NCBI GenBank assembly: GCA_021199795.1
Contig: JAJQHJ010000003.1
Span: forward strand, 124,001-188,000
Direction: 5' to 3'
Length of the DNA stretch: 64,000 bases
Origin: Oscillospiraceae bacterium
GTDB taxonomy: Bacteria; Bacillota; Clostridia; Oscillospirales; Ruminococcaceae
In this document: in pieces, positions 7,539-16,384 of the stretch
Numbering within the stretch: position 1 is the first letter of the stretch
Layout of the letters: each line of letters starts with the position of its first letter
Made by a program: the position numbers and the translations under genes
Notes under the pieces: generated by a model
The model's input: only the letters and a program-made list of their open reading frames with translations
What the model was told of the DNA's origin: nothing
The model's database searches: none

Positions 7539-9254
7539 ATGAAAAATAAAACAGCCCCAAAGAGCAAAGACTACTTTCGCTCGTTCTACAAGGGAAACAA
7601 ATTACTGTTCGTCGCAATTCTGTTGATAACGCCATTTCTGACTGCCGCATATCTCTCTATTACAGTACTCATAGGACAGCTCTTGGACATAATCACTGAC
7701 GGAACCGAAGCCCAGCTTCTGAGGGTAGCACTTCTGATTCTTGTTGCAATAGCAGCTTACTTCATCCTTGGTGTTCTAGAGGGAAGACTGAAAGCCCGAT
7801 TTATTCAGAAAGCCGTCAGGAATTATCGCAATTTCTGCTACGGAAAGCTCACCGCAAAAGCAATTTCGGCATTTTCAAAAGAAAACACCGGCAGATATTT
7901 GTCCGTTCTTACAAACGACGTAACCGCAATCGAAGACAAATATCTTGCCAATATCTTCGATGTCGTCTTTGATCTGTTTCTATTTGTGGCAACGCTTTGC
8001 CTGCTGATGTACTATAGCCCTGTTCTGACGGTGGTTTCTATTGTTCTTTGCATACTGCCTTTGGTAGTCGCAATCTCGATGGGTGGGAAGATGGCTGAAA
8101 ACGAAAAAGCCGTCAGTGAGCAGAACGAGAAGTTTGTCGGCTCGCTTCAGGACTTGCTCCGTGGTTTCTCTGTCATCAAGAGCTTCAAGGCTGAATCAAG
8201 GGTGAAGACCGTATTTTCAGACGAGAACGAACAGCTTGAAGATAAGAAATTCTCCCGCCGCTGGTATCAGAGACTTATGTATGTCTCTGCATCTGCCGCA
8301 TCGCTTTTCATGCAGTTGGGACTTTTTGCAGTTGCAACTTTTCTGGCACTCAGAGGCAACATCACCGTCGGTACGGTTCTCATATTCGCAAACGGTGCAA
8401 ACTACCTCGTCAGCCCGATCCGTGAGCTCCCTCAGCTTTTCGCTGGAATCAAATCTGCCAAAGCCTTGGTTGTCAAGATGTCCGAGGTAGCGGAAGAGAA
8501 TGTTCGCAATGACGGCTTCAAAATTGATGGTGAGCTTAAGAACGAAATCGCTCTCAAAGATGTATCTTTCTGCTACGGCGAGGACACGATTCTCAACGGC
8601 ATCAACTTTGGTCTCAAAAAGGGCGGCAGATACGCCATTGTCGGAATGTCTGGAAGCGGCAAGTCGACTCTCCTGAATCTCCTGATGGGTGCAAATTCGA
8701 CCTACTCAGGCTCCATCACCATCGACGGCACCGAGCTCAGGGATATAAATGCCGACAGCCTCTATGATGTCATGAGCCTAATCGGTCAGGACGTCTTCTG
8801 TTTCAATGACACCATTAAAAACAACATCACCATGTTCGGCGATTTCCCAGAAAATGAAGTCAGAACAGCCGCCGAGCGTGCCGGTCTTGACAAGCTGATT
8901 TCGGAAAAGGGCTATGACTATATCTGTGGCGAAAACGGCAACGGTCTTTCCGGCGGCGAACGCCAGAGAATCTCTATAGCAAGATGTCTCCTCAAGGGCA
9001 CACCGGTTCTTTTGGTAGATGAAGCCACCGCCGCCTTGGATGCTGAAACCGCCAAGAGCGTCAACGAGTCAATCCTCAATCTCGATGACGTTACCAGTGT
9101 GACAGTTACTCATAGACTTGAAGAAAGCATCCTCAAGCTCTACGATGAAATCTTTGTCTTAAGAGAGGGCAAGATAGAAGAACAGGGCGATTTCGCCTCC
9201 CTCATGCAGGAAAACGGACTGTTTTATTCTTTGTATACTCTTTCAAATACATAA
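7539..9254 (+). CDS. ABC exporter half-transporter (fused membrane and ATPase domains)
   Basis: A 571-residue protein with an N-terminal six-helix membrane domain (about residues 20-310) and a C-terminal ATPase domain. The latter has Walker A GMSGSGKST, signature LSGGERQR, Walker B VLLVDEATAALD and an H-loop THRLEES. All catalytic residues are present, so it could work as a homodimer. It belongs to the MdlB/MsbA-like exporter group. It is a single gene with its own promoter and operator and a terminator behind it, arranged like an inducible drug or peptide exporter. The substrate cannot be told. Confidence 0.9.
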   Translation: MKNKTAPKSKDYFRSFYKGNKLLFVAILLITPFLTAAYLSITVLIGQLLDIITDGTEAQLLRVALLILVAIAAYFILGVLEGRLKARFIQKAVRNYRNFCYGKLTAKAISAFSKENTGRYLSVLTNDVTAIEDKYLANIFDVVFDLFLFVATLCLLMYYSPVLTVVSIVLCILPLVVAISMGGKMAENEKAVSEQNEKFVGSLQDLLRGFSVIKSFKAESRVKTVFSDENEQLEDKKFSRRWYQRLMYVSASAASLFMQLGLFAVATFLALRGNITVGTVLIFANGANYLVSPIRELPQLFAGIKSAKALVVKMSEVAEENVRNDGFKIDGELKNEIALKDVSFCYGEDTILNGINFGLKKGGRYAIVGMSGSGKSTLLNLLMGANSTYSGSITIDGTELRDINADSLYDVMSLIGQDVFCFNDTIKNNITMFGDFPENEVRTAAERAGLDKLISEKGYDYICGENGNGLSGGERQRISIARCLLKGTPVLLVDEATAALDAETAKSVNESILNLDDVTSVTVTHRLEESILKLYDEIFVLREGKIEEQGDFASLMQENGLFYSLYTLSNT

Positions 9255-9269
9255 ATGATAATTCGGTAG

Positions 9270-9302
9270 CAAAAAGCCCTTGCATGAAAATGCAGGGGCT
9301 TT
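9270..9302 (+). terminator. Intrinsic terminator after the ABC exporter
   Basis: AAAGCCCTTGCAT and ATGCAGGGGCTTT pair (one G-T) around a short GAAA-containing loop. The T-run is short, but the stem is long and symmetrical, so it may work on both strands. Confidence 0.7.
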
Positions 9303-9349
9303 ATAAATGCGCTAATTCTTAATTTTTCATTAAGATTTCCCGTCTTCCG

Positions 9350-9377
9350 TTGACAAATTGTTTTATATAGGTATAAT
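9350..9377 (+). promoter_or_regulatory. Sigma-A promoter of the 9410 gene
   Basis: TTGACA (9350-9355) and TATAAT (9372-9377), 16-bp spacer; start expected near 9384, followed by AAAGGGGAG and ATG 9410. Confidence 0.8.
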
Positions 9378-9409
9378 ATCAATTATAGACTGATTAAAGG
9401 GGAGATAAT

Positions 9410-9964
9410 ATGTCAAATGTCAAGAAACTGATAGCTATAGGAGTAGTTTTTGTGGTGATTCTTATAGCGGCTATAGCCGTCTTTTCCTATGACAGAATTG
9501 AGAAAGTGGGAGAACCCACGCAGGTTGTCGACGGCGTAGATTATCTTCTGTCATCAGAAACGGTCATGAAAAGCGGCAAGAGCACAGAACTCTTATGCAG
9601 CTACAGCCTTGAGCCTCTTTCAGATGATGTTTATATTCTGAAAATATCGCTGTACCAGAGCGAGACGGATGATTCCTATGTCCTGAAGAATGTGCAGGCA
9701 GGTGTTCAGCTTCCCGAGAATGTTATCTGCCGCATGGCAAGCTGTTCGAGCGGAGAGGAACATTCTGTGCCCTCAATCAGCTATAACGAAAACGGCGCAA
9801 TCATAAGCTGTGTCGGTGGCGACCGCCTTGAAGCAGAAATACTGTTGACCGGAGAAATCGCACCTCAGATTACAGTCGAAGCAACCTATGATATCTCCGG
9901 CAAAATTTTCAGCTTGTTCCCGAGATTCTTAGATGAAAGCGTGACGTTTGGATTGACGTTCTAA
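9410..9964 (+). CDS. Membrane-anchored protein of unknown function
   Basis: A 184-residue protein I do not recognise. One N-terminal hydrophobic segment (about residues 8-26, rich in Ile/Val) would act as an uncleaved signal anchor, leaving a 155-residue domain outside the membrane. That domain is predicted to be mainly beta strand and contains no lipobox or sorting signal. It has a strong promoter and good ribosome binding site and is transcribed alone. No function can be suggested. Confidence 0.7.
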   Translation: MSNVKKLIAIGVVFVVILIAAIAVFSYDRIEKVGEPTQVVDGVDYLLSSETVMKSGKSTELLCSYSLEPLSDDVYILKISLYQSETDDSYVLKNVQAGVQLPENVICRMASCSSGEEHSVPSISYNENGAIISCVGGDRLEAEILLTGEIAPQITVEATYDISGKIFSLFPRFLDESVTFGLTF

Positions 9965-10017
9965 CATACTTGTTCTATAATGCTTATCATAGGCGTTCCT
10001 TTTTAACTAAGTGATTG

Positions 10018-11169
10018 CTATTTAACCTGAACCCTCTTTGCCGAATTATCATTGAATTCAAGAACCCAGCCGTCTTGCCAGTCTTCATATAGACGAGTAA
10101 ATTTTGGATCTTGGTTTAAAATAACGGCAGTTCCGCTATAAATTTCTCTTGGTTCTATAATGACTTCACGGTTAGTTTCTGACAATGTTTCGTCAAACAA
10201 AACAAAACTTGAAATAATTCTATGACCGCTTGCAGGAATAAACCAACGTTCAACCTTTTCAGAGATGATTTCTTTAATTCTTTGACGTTGAGCATCAGAC
10301 GTTCTGGCTCCCAATACAATTCCTACAACTTGTGTGGAATCGATATGGAATAGTCTTTGATATGTAGATAACCTTAACTCTTTTCCAGCAATCCATTGTA
10401 ATCCGCTCGAAAGGACAACTCTCACTTCTTGTTCATAATCCCAAACTTTATGCTTTTGAAAGTAACAGTTAGAACGTAATGTAAGTGCTTCTTTAATTTC
10501 CTGTGCGGAACGATTATTGCCAGTTACGCTTTCGGGAAAGCACATAAATGCATCTGAATATTTTGGAGTTGAAATATATTCAACGTCACACATTTCAAAC
10601 GATTCAGGAATTTCAAAAGATACTTTTGGCTCGCTGTGTGGCAGGACAATTCGGTTGTTCTTCCAGCTTGGGTTTTGCTTTAATTTGCCGTCAATTGTCC
10701 TATAAATAAGGCAAAAGCCACTATGATTGTTGGCGTAGTGTGACCATAACAAGAAATTGTCATTTGTCTTTGAAAACGAGGCAAAATATCGCTCTTCCGG
10801 ACAGTAACACATAACGTAGTTTTGAATTTCATTAAGTGCGATCGTTAGTTTATATTTCTCCAGTTGATTCTGACCGATATCTGTAAATTCCTCTCTAGAT
10901 AATCGAAGTATACTCTCCATCTGCATCGGCGATTTGTCTACAAAATAGTGAATAATTTTTGCTTTTAAATTTTCATCAAAAGAGATTTTATGGACTCCCA
11001 ATGCAACGTTTATTAATTTGTTCCATAAACCCTCATCAGCTGAAAAAGTAGCGAATGTCCTACCTTCATAAGGGTCATTGCACTCTTCACGAGAAGCGAA
11101 ATACAACTCATCGTAAATGAGCTCTTTTATTGATAATTCGTTCCCCGAACGATACCTATAATATAACAA
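10018..11169 (-). CDS. DUF2971-family protein
   Basis: A 383-residue soluble protein. The N-terminal pattern LYYRYRSGNELSIKEL, ELYFASREECNDPYEG and the central LLWSHYANNHSGFCLIY are the recognisable marks of the DUF2971 family, whose biochemical role is not settled and which is often scattered by horizontal transfer. It starts at a TTG codon and follows the cysteine desulfurase gene by 46 bases on the same strand. Its codon choice is more AT-rich and less biased than that of its neighbours, which fits recent acquisition. The neighbours do not show its role. Confidence 0.75.
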   Translation of the reverse strand: MLYYRYRSGNELSIKELIYDELYFASREECNDPYEGRTFATFSADEGLWNKLINVALGVHKISFDENLKAKIIHYFVDKSPMQMESILRLSREEFTDIGQNQLEKYKLTIALNEIQNYVMCYCPEERYFASFSKTNDNFLLWSHYANNHSGFCLIYRTIDGKLKQNPSWKNNRIVLPHSEPKVSFEIPESFEMCDVEYISTPKYSDAFMCFPESVTGNNRSAQEIKEALTLRSNCYFQKHKVWDYEQEVRVVLSSGLQWIAGKELRLSTYQRLFHIDSTQVVGIVLGARTSDAQRQRIKEIISEKVERWFIPASGHRIISSFVLFDETLSETNREVIIEPREIYSGTAVILNQDPKFTRLYEDWQDGWVLEFNDNSAKRVQVK

Positions 11170-11215
11170 TTTAAATCACCATTCCTAAGGCTGTAAAATA
11201 AACGTCTTTCATTAG

Positions 11216-12385
11216 CTAATTACTAGTTGCTTTCTTCCACAGCGTACTCGACTCCCTCAGCTTCCCGACAATCTCTGTAATCATTTCGATGATATAGTCA
11301 ACGTCGCTAGCGGTGTTGTCTTCCGAGAGAGTAACCCTCAGTGCACCTTTCGCCCATTCGTCCGTAAGCCCGATAGCCTTGAGGACGTGTGACGGCTCGG
11401 TATCTCCTGTAGTGCAGGCAGAACCGGAGGAGACGCAGATTCCTTTCATGTCAAGCAGCAGCGCAAGGCTTTCTCCCTCAATTCCATAGAATGAGATATT
11501 TGCATTACCTGAAAGCCGGTCAGTCCTGTCGCCATTGAGCCTAGTCATTTCTATTCTGAGAAGCCCATCGATCAGCTTTTCTCTGAGTGATAAAACATAC
11601 TCCGACCGCTTTTCTATATCCGTAGTCGCATCCAAGATAGCTTGCCGAAGCCCCATTATGTAGGGGACATTCTCCGTCCCGGCACGTCTGCCGGCTTCCT
11701 GCTTTCCGCCATGGATAAATGGTGGCAGGTTGATGCCTTTTCTGACCAGAAGTGCCCCGATGCCCTTTGGAGCATGAATCTTATGTCCCGAAAGTGAGAG
11801 CATATCGACTCTCAGAGCTTTGAAATCAACGGAAATATTTCCGACTGCCTGCACGGCATCTGTGTGCATGAGCACGCCATATTCATGGCACATTTCAGCC
11901 ATTTCCGAAACCCTCTGGATTGTACCAATCTCATTATTCGCAAGCATCACGCTTACAACCGCAACGTCGTTCCCGATTGCCTTTTTCAGGTCTTCCGGAT
12001 CAATAATTCCACTCTCGGAGCAGGGCAGATAGGTAATCTCGAAGCCCTTTGTTTTCAAGTATTCACAGGTCTTCAACACAGCATGATGTTCAAGCCTGGA
12101 AGTGATAATTCTTTTCTTTCCCGTCAGTAGGGCTGCCGACTTGATCGCCCAGTTGTCCGCCTCAGTTCCGCAGGAGGTGAAGAACACTTCGCCAGGCTCA
12201 GCGTTAAGGCATTTTGCAATGTCCGCCCTTGCCTGTCTTATGGCTTTTGCCGCCGAGGTGGCAGGGGAGTAGAGCCCCGACGGATTCGCAAAGTTATCCT
12301 GAAACCATGGCATCATCGCACTCATAACGCTGTCCGAAACCCTCGTTGTAGCTGCATTGTCGGCATAAATATATCGCTTATCCAT
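11216..12385 (-). CDS. Cysteine desulfurase (NifS/IscS-like)
   Basis: A 389-residue PLP enzyme that removes sulfur from cysteine to form an enzyme persulfide used for Fe-S clusters or thiolated tRNA. Visible marks are the N-terminal YADNAATT, the PLP-binding lysine in [10 protein letters not shown], the RAGTEN segment and the catalytic Cys loop SSGSACTTG. The length is normal for the family. It overlaps rnhA by eight bases, so the two are co-transcribed from the promoter at 12857-12885. No scaffold protein or thiouridylase is adjacent, so its acceptor is not shown by context. Confidence 0.92.
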   Translation of the reverse strand: MDKRYIYADNAATTRVSDSVMSAMMPWFQDNFANPSGLYSPATSAAKAIRQARADIAKCLNAEPGEVFFTSCGTEADNWAIKSAALLTGKKRIITSRLEHHAVLKTCEYLKTKGFEITYLPCSESGIIDPEDLKKAIGNDVAVVSVMLANNEIGTIQRVSEMAEMCHEYGVLMHTDAVQAVGNISVDFKALRVDMLSLSGHKIHAPKGIGALLVRKGINLPPFIHGGKQEAGRRAGTENVPYIMGLRQAILDATTDIEKRSEYVLSLREKLIDGLLRIEMTRLNGDRTDRLSGNANISFYGIEGESLALLLDMKGICVSSGSACTTGDTEPSHVLKAIGLTDEWAKGALRVTLSEDNTASDVDYIIEMITEIVGKLRESSTLWKKATSN

Positions 12386-12833
12386 TTTTGAGTCCCTCTT
12401 TCAGCTTGGTATAGGCTCCGACTGCCAGCCGGTCGCACCGTTCATTTTCCGGATGCCCGGCATGACCCTTGACCCAGACGAACTTTATATCGTGAATCTC
12501 ATCCAGCTCAAGAAGCCTGTCCCACAGGTCGGAATTGAGAGCCGGCTTTTTGTCAGACTTTACCCAGCCGTTACGTTTCCACGATTTCGCCCAGCCCTTG
12601 GTCATGCCATTGACCAGATACTGTGAATCGGTTGTGAGAATCACTTTGCAGGGCTCATTCAGGGCTTCAAGAGCATAAACTGCCGCAGAAAGCTCCATCC
12701 GGTTATTAGTAGTTGATGCCTCAGCTCCACTCAATTCTTTTTTGAATCCCTTATATTCAAGTATCGCACCCCAACCGCCGGCTCCCGGGTTTCCCGAACA
12801 AGCTCCGTCAGTGTATATATTAACAGTTTTCAA
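12378..12833 (-). CDS. rnhA: Ribonuclease HI
   Basis: A 151-residue cytoplasmic enzyme that cuts RNA in RNA-DNA hybrids. The acidic active site is visible: Asp in [11 protein letters not shown], Glu in NNRMELSA, Asp in [10 protein letters not shown] and the C-terminal Asp in ENERCDRLA. The [11 protein letters not shown] loop with its conserved His is present. The start is TTG, preceded by AGGTGG at suitable spacing. It is the first gene of a small operon with the cysteine desulfurase. Confidence 0.95.
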   Translation of the reverse strand: MKTVNIYTDGACSGNPGAGGWGAILEYKGFKKELSGAEASTTNNRMELSAAVYALEALNEPCKVILTTDSQYLVNGMTKGWAKSWKRNGWVKSDKKPALNSDLWDRLLELDEIHDIKFVWVKGHAGHPENERCDRLAVGAYTKLKEGLKNG

Positions 12834-12856
12834 ATCTTCACCACCTAATAGAGCTA

Positions 12857-12885
12857 ATTGTATACCAAATCGCGCCCAACTTCAA
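12857..12885 (-). promoter_or_regulatory. Sigma-A promoter of rnhA operon
   Basis: On the minus strand TTGAAG (12880-12885) and TACAAT (12857-12862) are 17 bp apart. Confidence 0.7.
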
Positions 12886-12904
12886 GTCTTTCGTGAGAAT
12901 TTCA

Positions 12905-12933
12905 TTGACACGACGCCTCAGCGGGTATATAAT
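12905..12933 (+). promoter_or_regulatory. Consensus sigma-A promoter of the serine hydrolase gene
   Basis: TTGACA (12905-12910) and TATAAT (12928-12933), 17-bp spacer. It is divergent from the rnhA promoter with about 20 bp between the -35 boxes. Confidence 0.85.
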
Positions 12934-12967
12934 TGAATCAGCTTAAATACTTCCGGGAGGTCATAGA

Positions 12968-14146
12968 ATGAATAATTATAAAGAAATAATGCGGCAGGAG
13001 TGCGAAGACAATCGCTTCACTGCCGGAGTGAATATGCTTGTCCTGCAAAATGGCAAAGAGCTTATCTATGAGGATTTCGGCTACAGGGACATGGAGAACA
13101 AGGTTCCATTCTCCCGTGACACCATTATGAGGCTCTACTCTATGAGCAAGCCGATTACGGCTGCCGCAGTCATGATTCTTGCTGACAGGGGACTTCTGGA
13201 TATTTCCAACTGCCTCTGCTGGTTCTTCCCTGGCTTCAAGCCGGCTTATACCTATAAGGACGGCAAGCGTATCAAGACTCAGAACGAAATAATGGTCAAG
13301 GATCTCCTCAATATGACTTCCGGAATTCCATATCCCGGCGAGGGTATCGCTGAACAGCAGGTCTCAACCGTCTTCTGGGAGCTTCAGCAAAGACTTACCG
13401 GCGACAATCCAATGACCACTATGGAATTTGCAAGTAGAATCGCTGAGTGCGACCTTAGCTTTGATCCCGGCGAGAAGTTCATGTACGGCTCCTCTGCGGA
13501 TATTTTGGGAGCAGTGGTTGAGCTGGTTTCTGGGATGAAATTTGGCGAATTCCTCAAAAAAGAGATTTTCGAGCCCCTCGGCATGACCGACACAGGCTTC
13601 TGGGTTCCTCCGGAGAAGCAGTCAAGGCTTTCAAAAATATATCGCACTAACTATGAGAAATGGTGCATAGAGGAAGAGGACAAGGACAGAAATCACCTCG
13701 GCATCAGATATTCGATGGTGAAGCCGCCTGAGTTCGAGTCTGGCGGAGCGGGACTTTGCTCAACTCTCGATGATTACGCCAAGTTTGCGACAATGCTCCA
13801 GAACGGCGGCGAGTATAACGGACATAGAATCCTCTCGAAATCAGCAGTCAAATACATGACCTCCCCAAGCCTCATGCCATGGCAGCAGAAAGACTTGAGC
13901 GAACACTGGGGCGGACTCAGAGGCTTCAGCTACGGCAACCTCATGCGAAACTGCATCGACCCTGGTCAGGCGGTCATCTATGCCGAAAAAGGTGAATACG
14001 GCTGGGACGGCTGGCTCGGACCCTACTTCTCGAACAGCCCCGAAAGCGGTCTTACCATCCTCATCGGTATGCAAAGAGTCGACTGCGGCACCTGCGGCAT
14101 GACCCGGAAGCTCGTCAACGCTGTCAGAAGCGATTTAGACCTGTAA
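12968..14146 (+). CDS. Beta-lactamase-family serine hydrolase
   Basis: A 392-residue protein of the class C beta-lactamase/esterase fold (Pfam Beta-lactamase). The nucleophile motif SxxK is SMSK near residue 60, and the Tyr motif is YGS in KFMYGSSAD. No signal peptide is seen, so it acts in the cytoplasm and is more likely an esterase or peptidase than a wall-directed beta-lactamase. It is monocistronic: own promoter, GGGAGG ribosome binding site and a terminator 15 bases after the stop. The substrate cannot be told. Confidence 0.88.
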   Translation: MNNYKEIMRQECEDNRFTAGVNMLVLQNGKELIYEDFGYRDMENKVPFSRDTIMRLYSMSKPITAAAVMILADRGLLDISNCLCWFFPGFKPAYTYKDGKRIKTQNEIMVKDLLNMTSGIPYPGEGIAEQQVSTVFWELQQRLTGDNPMTTMEFASRIAECDLSFDPGEKFMYGSSADILGAVVELVSGMKFGEFLKKEIFEPLGMTDTGFWVPPEKQSRLSKIYRTNYEKWCIEEEDKDRNHLGIRYSMVKPPEFESGGAGLCSTLDDYAKFATMLQNGGEYNGHRILSKSAVKYMTSPSLMPWQQKDLSEHWGGLRGFSYGNLMRNCIDPGQAVIYAEKGEYGWDGWLGPYFSNSPESGLTILIGMQRVDCGTCGMTRKLVNAVRSDLDL

Positions 14147-14156
14147 TATAAAGCAA

Positions 14157-14200
14157 TAAAAAAAGCACGGCGAGAATTTCTCAGCCGTGCTTTTTAATTT
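14157..14200. terminator. Bidirectional intrinsic terminator
   Basis: AAAAAGCACGGC and GCCGTGCTTTTT form a 12-bp stem, flanked by an A-run and a T-run. It serves the serine hydrolase gene and the convergent surface protein gene. Confidence 0.85.
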
Positions 14201-14207
14201 TTAGGTA

Positions 14208-14975
14208 CTACTTTCGTTTTGAAGTGACAGCCGTTCCAAATGCAAAGACAATAATTGAAAATGGAATTATGACACCAGTCTTAGGATTTTCATCAGAAGC
14301 AACGCTTGAATTCTCTTCAGAATTTTCGCTGTTCTCATCAGTATCAGCATAACCTGTGTCTAACTCACCATCTGAGGGTGTGCTTGCCTCTATTCCGTCA
14401 GGAAAGTAGTTGTAAACTGTGTCTATGCCGTCAGATGTGGTTGCTATGGTAAGAGCATCAAGAATTCTGTCATAAGTGCCATCCGAGAGTTGACATCCCA
14501 TCCCTGTTTCCCAAATAATTAGATATGAGTCTCCTTCATCCGTCTCATATACAAAAAGTCGGGGAACATTGCTATCGGACGAAACTATGTGAATTCTTTT
14601 CTGATTCCAAATTCCGCAATTATAGGTGCACTGATCATACCCTATACCATATTCGTCTCTTTGCAGGACGTCTTCAAGGATTATATCTGAATCCTCAAGC
14701 AAAATTTCAAGTACACCGCTAAGGCTTTCAATGCTGTAGTAGGTTCCACAGAAATTATAGCTTGTTGATGATGGATCATAATTACCATCGGGTATATAGA
14801 AGTTCTGACAATAACTGAAATCAGCATCTATGCTATAGTCGTATTCTTCTAAAAACTCACCAAGAGGCTGATTTTCTGCGGCAAATGTGCAGACTGTAGC
14901 AAGCATAATTGTCGTTGCAATAAGGAATACAACAGTTATTACTGATAAAATAATATGATTCCTAATTTTTGCCAT
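14208..14975 (-). CDS. Small cell-surface protein with NPKTG sorting-like tail
   Basis: A 255-residue exported protein that I do not recognise. Residues 5-33 form a signal peptide ending near TFAAE. The middle has six or more Cys/Tyr-rich segments and acidic loops. The last third is a low-complexity Ser/Asp/Glu linker, followed by ENPKTG, a hydrophobic helix and SKRK. That is the architecture of a sortase substrate with NPxTG instead of LPxTG. Three other proteins in the window end the same way. It has a consensus promoter and a long hairpin at the 5' end of its mRNA. The function is unknown; wall attachment is inferred. Confidence 0.78.
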   Translation of the reverse strand: MAKIRNHIILSVITVVFLIATTIMLATVCTFAAENQPLGEFLEEYDYSIDADFSYCQNFYIPDGNYDPSSTSYNFCGTYYSIESLSGVLEILLEDSDIILEDVLQRDEYGIGYDQCTYNCGIWNQKRIHIVSSDSNVPRLFVYETDEGDSYLIIWETGMGCQLSDGTYDRILDALTIATTSDGIDTVYNYFPDGIEASTPSDGELDTGYADTDENSENSEENSSVASDENPKTGVIIPFSIIVFAFGTAVTSKRK

Positions 14976-15008
14976 TTGATTTTCCTCCTATAGTATCATA
15001 ATACAAAC

Positions 15009-15059
15009 GAATGCTAAATAAAAGCAAAACCGTGCTTACGGTGGCTATATTTAGCATTC
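15009..15059 (-). promoter_or_regulatory. Long 5'-leader hairpin of the NPKTG gene
   Basis: GAATGCTAAATA (15009-15020) and TATTTAGCATTC (15048-15059) are a perfect 12-bp inverted repeat. Inside lies a second perfect hairpin, ACCGT/ACGGT around GCTT (15029-15042). The predicted transcription start is near 15065, so the mRNA begins with this structure. It could stabilise the message or be a regulatory element. Confidence 0.65.
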
Positions 15060-15071
15060 ATGTACATAGCA

Positions 15072-15100
15072 ATTATAGAGGAAAAGGTCATAAATGTCAA
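15072..15100 (-). promoter_or_regulatory. Consensus sigma-A promoter of the NPKTG gene
   Basis: On the minus strand TTGACA (15095-15100) and TATAAT (15072-15077) are 17 bp apart, a perfect match. Confidence 0.85.
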
Positions 15101-15166
15101 GCCTAAATTCAATATTTAATAAGGACTTAACATACAAGTAACACGGAAATTGTTTTTCAAACTTAT

Positions 15167-16285
15167 TTATTTTTCCAGTGTCCCATTCGACAGTGCCTTG
15201 AGATAAGCGTTTATAAACCCATCCAGCTCGCCATCCATGACAGCCTGAACGTTTCCGTTTTCGTATCCTGTGCGGTGGTCTTTGACCAGGGTATAGGGCA
15301 TGAAGACGTAGGATCTTATCTGGGAGCCCCAGGCTATTTCTTTCTGGACGCCCTTGATATCCTCAATCTTTGCCAGGTGCTCACGTTCCTTTATCTCAAC
15401 CAGCTTCGCAATCAGCATCTTCATGGCGTAGTCGCGGTTCTGAACCTGGCTTCTCTGGGTCTGGCAAGAGGTGACGATGCCTGTAGGAATGTGCGTCAGT
15501 CTGACGGCGGAGCTCGTCTTGTTGATGTGCTGACCGCCTGCGCCGCTTGAGCGGAAAACATCCATCTTGATGTCCTCCGGTCTTATCTCAACGCTCATGT
15601 CGTCGTTGATTTCCGGCATGACCTCAACAGCCGAGAATGAAGTGTGCCTTGCGCCTGCCGCATCAAATGGAGAGATTCTTACAAGACGATGAACCCCCGC
15701 CTCACTCTTGAGGTATCCATAGGCGTTTTCGCCCTCAATGATGACCGACGCACTCTTGATTCCCGCATCTGTGCCGTCCAATACATCGAGAACTGACACC
15801 TTATATCCGTGAGCCTCGCCCCAACGAGTGTACATTCTAAGGAGCATTTCTGTCCAGTCCTGAGCCTCGGTTCCGCCTGCTCCTGCATGGAAATTGAGGA
15901 TTGCATTCGAGTGGTCGTATTCACCGGTCAGCAGGGTAGAGAGCATCAGCTGGTCTATCTTACTCGAAAACTCATCGAGCTCAGATTCTATCTCAGTAAG
16001 AAGCTCTTCATCGCCGTCCTCGGCGTACATTTCAATCATTGTCTCTATGTCGTCCGCCTGAGAGAATAGCTTGCGGTCATTCTCGACAGCATTTTCAAGC
16101 GACTTTGTTCTCTGCAGAATTTTCTGCGATTTCTCCATGTCGTCCCAGAAGCCGGGTTCAGCTGCCTTGTTGTGGAGCTGTTCAATTTCCTCCTTTGCCG
16201 ACTCGATGTTGAGAGCCTTGTGAAGTTCATTCAGTTTCGGACGGTATTCGTTCAGCCTGCGGCTTAATTCATCTATTAAAAGCAT
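15167..16285 (-). CDS. prfB: Peptide chain release factor 2
   Basis: A 372-residue class I release factor that recognises UGA and UAA stop codons and triggers peptide release. The catalytic GGQ loop SSGAGGQHINK and the SPF codon-recognition tripeptide (RISPFDAAG) are both visible; SPF separates RF2 from RF1. I chose the ATG at 16285 because the upstream ATG at 16297 contains the GGAGG that serves as its ribosome binding site. The frame is continuous through the N-terminal region where many RF2 genes carry a programmed +1 frameshift, so this copy lacks that autoregulation. A promoter lies at 16326-16354. Confidence 0.95.
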   Translation of the reverse strand: MLLIDELSRRLNEYRPKLNELHKALNIESAKEEIEQLHNKAAEPGFWDDMEKSQKILQRTKSLENAVENDRKLFSQADDIETMIEMYAEDGDEELLTEIESELDEFSSKIDQLMLSTLLTGEYDHSNAILNFHAGAGGTEAQDWTEMLLRMYTRWGEAHGYKVSVLDVLDGTDAGIKSASVIIEGENAYGYLKSEAGVHRLVRISPFDAAGARHTSFSAVEVMPEINDDMSVEIRPEDIKMDVFRSSGAGGQHINKTSSAVRLTHIPTGIVTSCQTQRSQVQNRDYAMKMLIAKLVEIKEREHLAKIEDIKGVQKEIAWGSQIRSYVFMPYTLVKDHRTGYENGNVQAVMDGELDGFINAYLKALSNGTLEK

Positions 16286-16325
16286 ATTTTCCTCCATGGT
16301 AATTGTAATTATTATTCCGTGCGAT

Positions 16326-16354
16326 ATTGTATCATATATTTCCCTCTATTTCAA
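16326..16354 (-). promoter_or_regulatory. Sigma-A promoter of prfB
   Basis: Minus strand TTGAAA (16349-16354) and TACAAT (16326-16331), 17-bp spacer. Confidence 0.7.
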
Positions 16355-16384
16355 GGGATATTTCAACATTTCCCGCCGGCGCGG

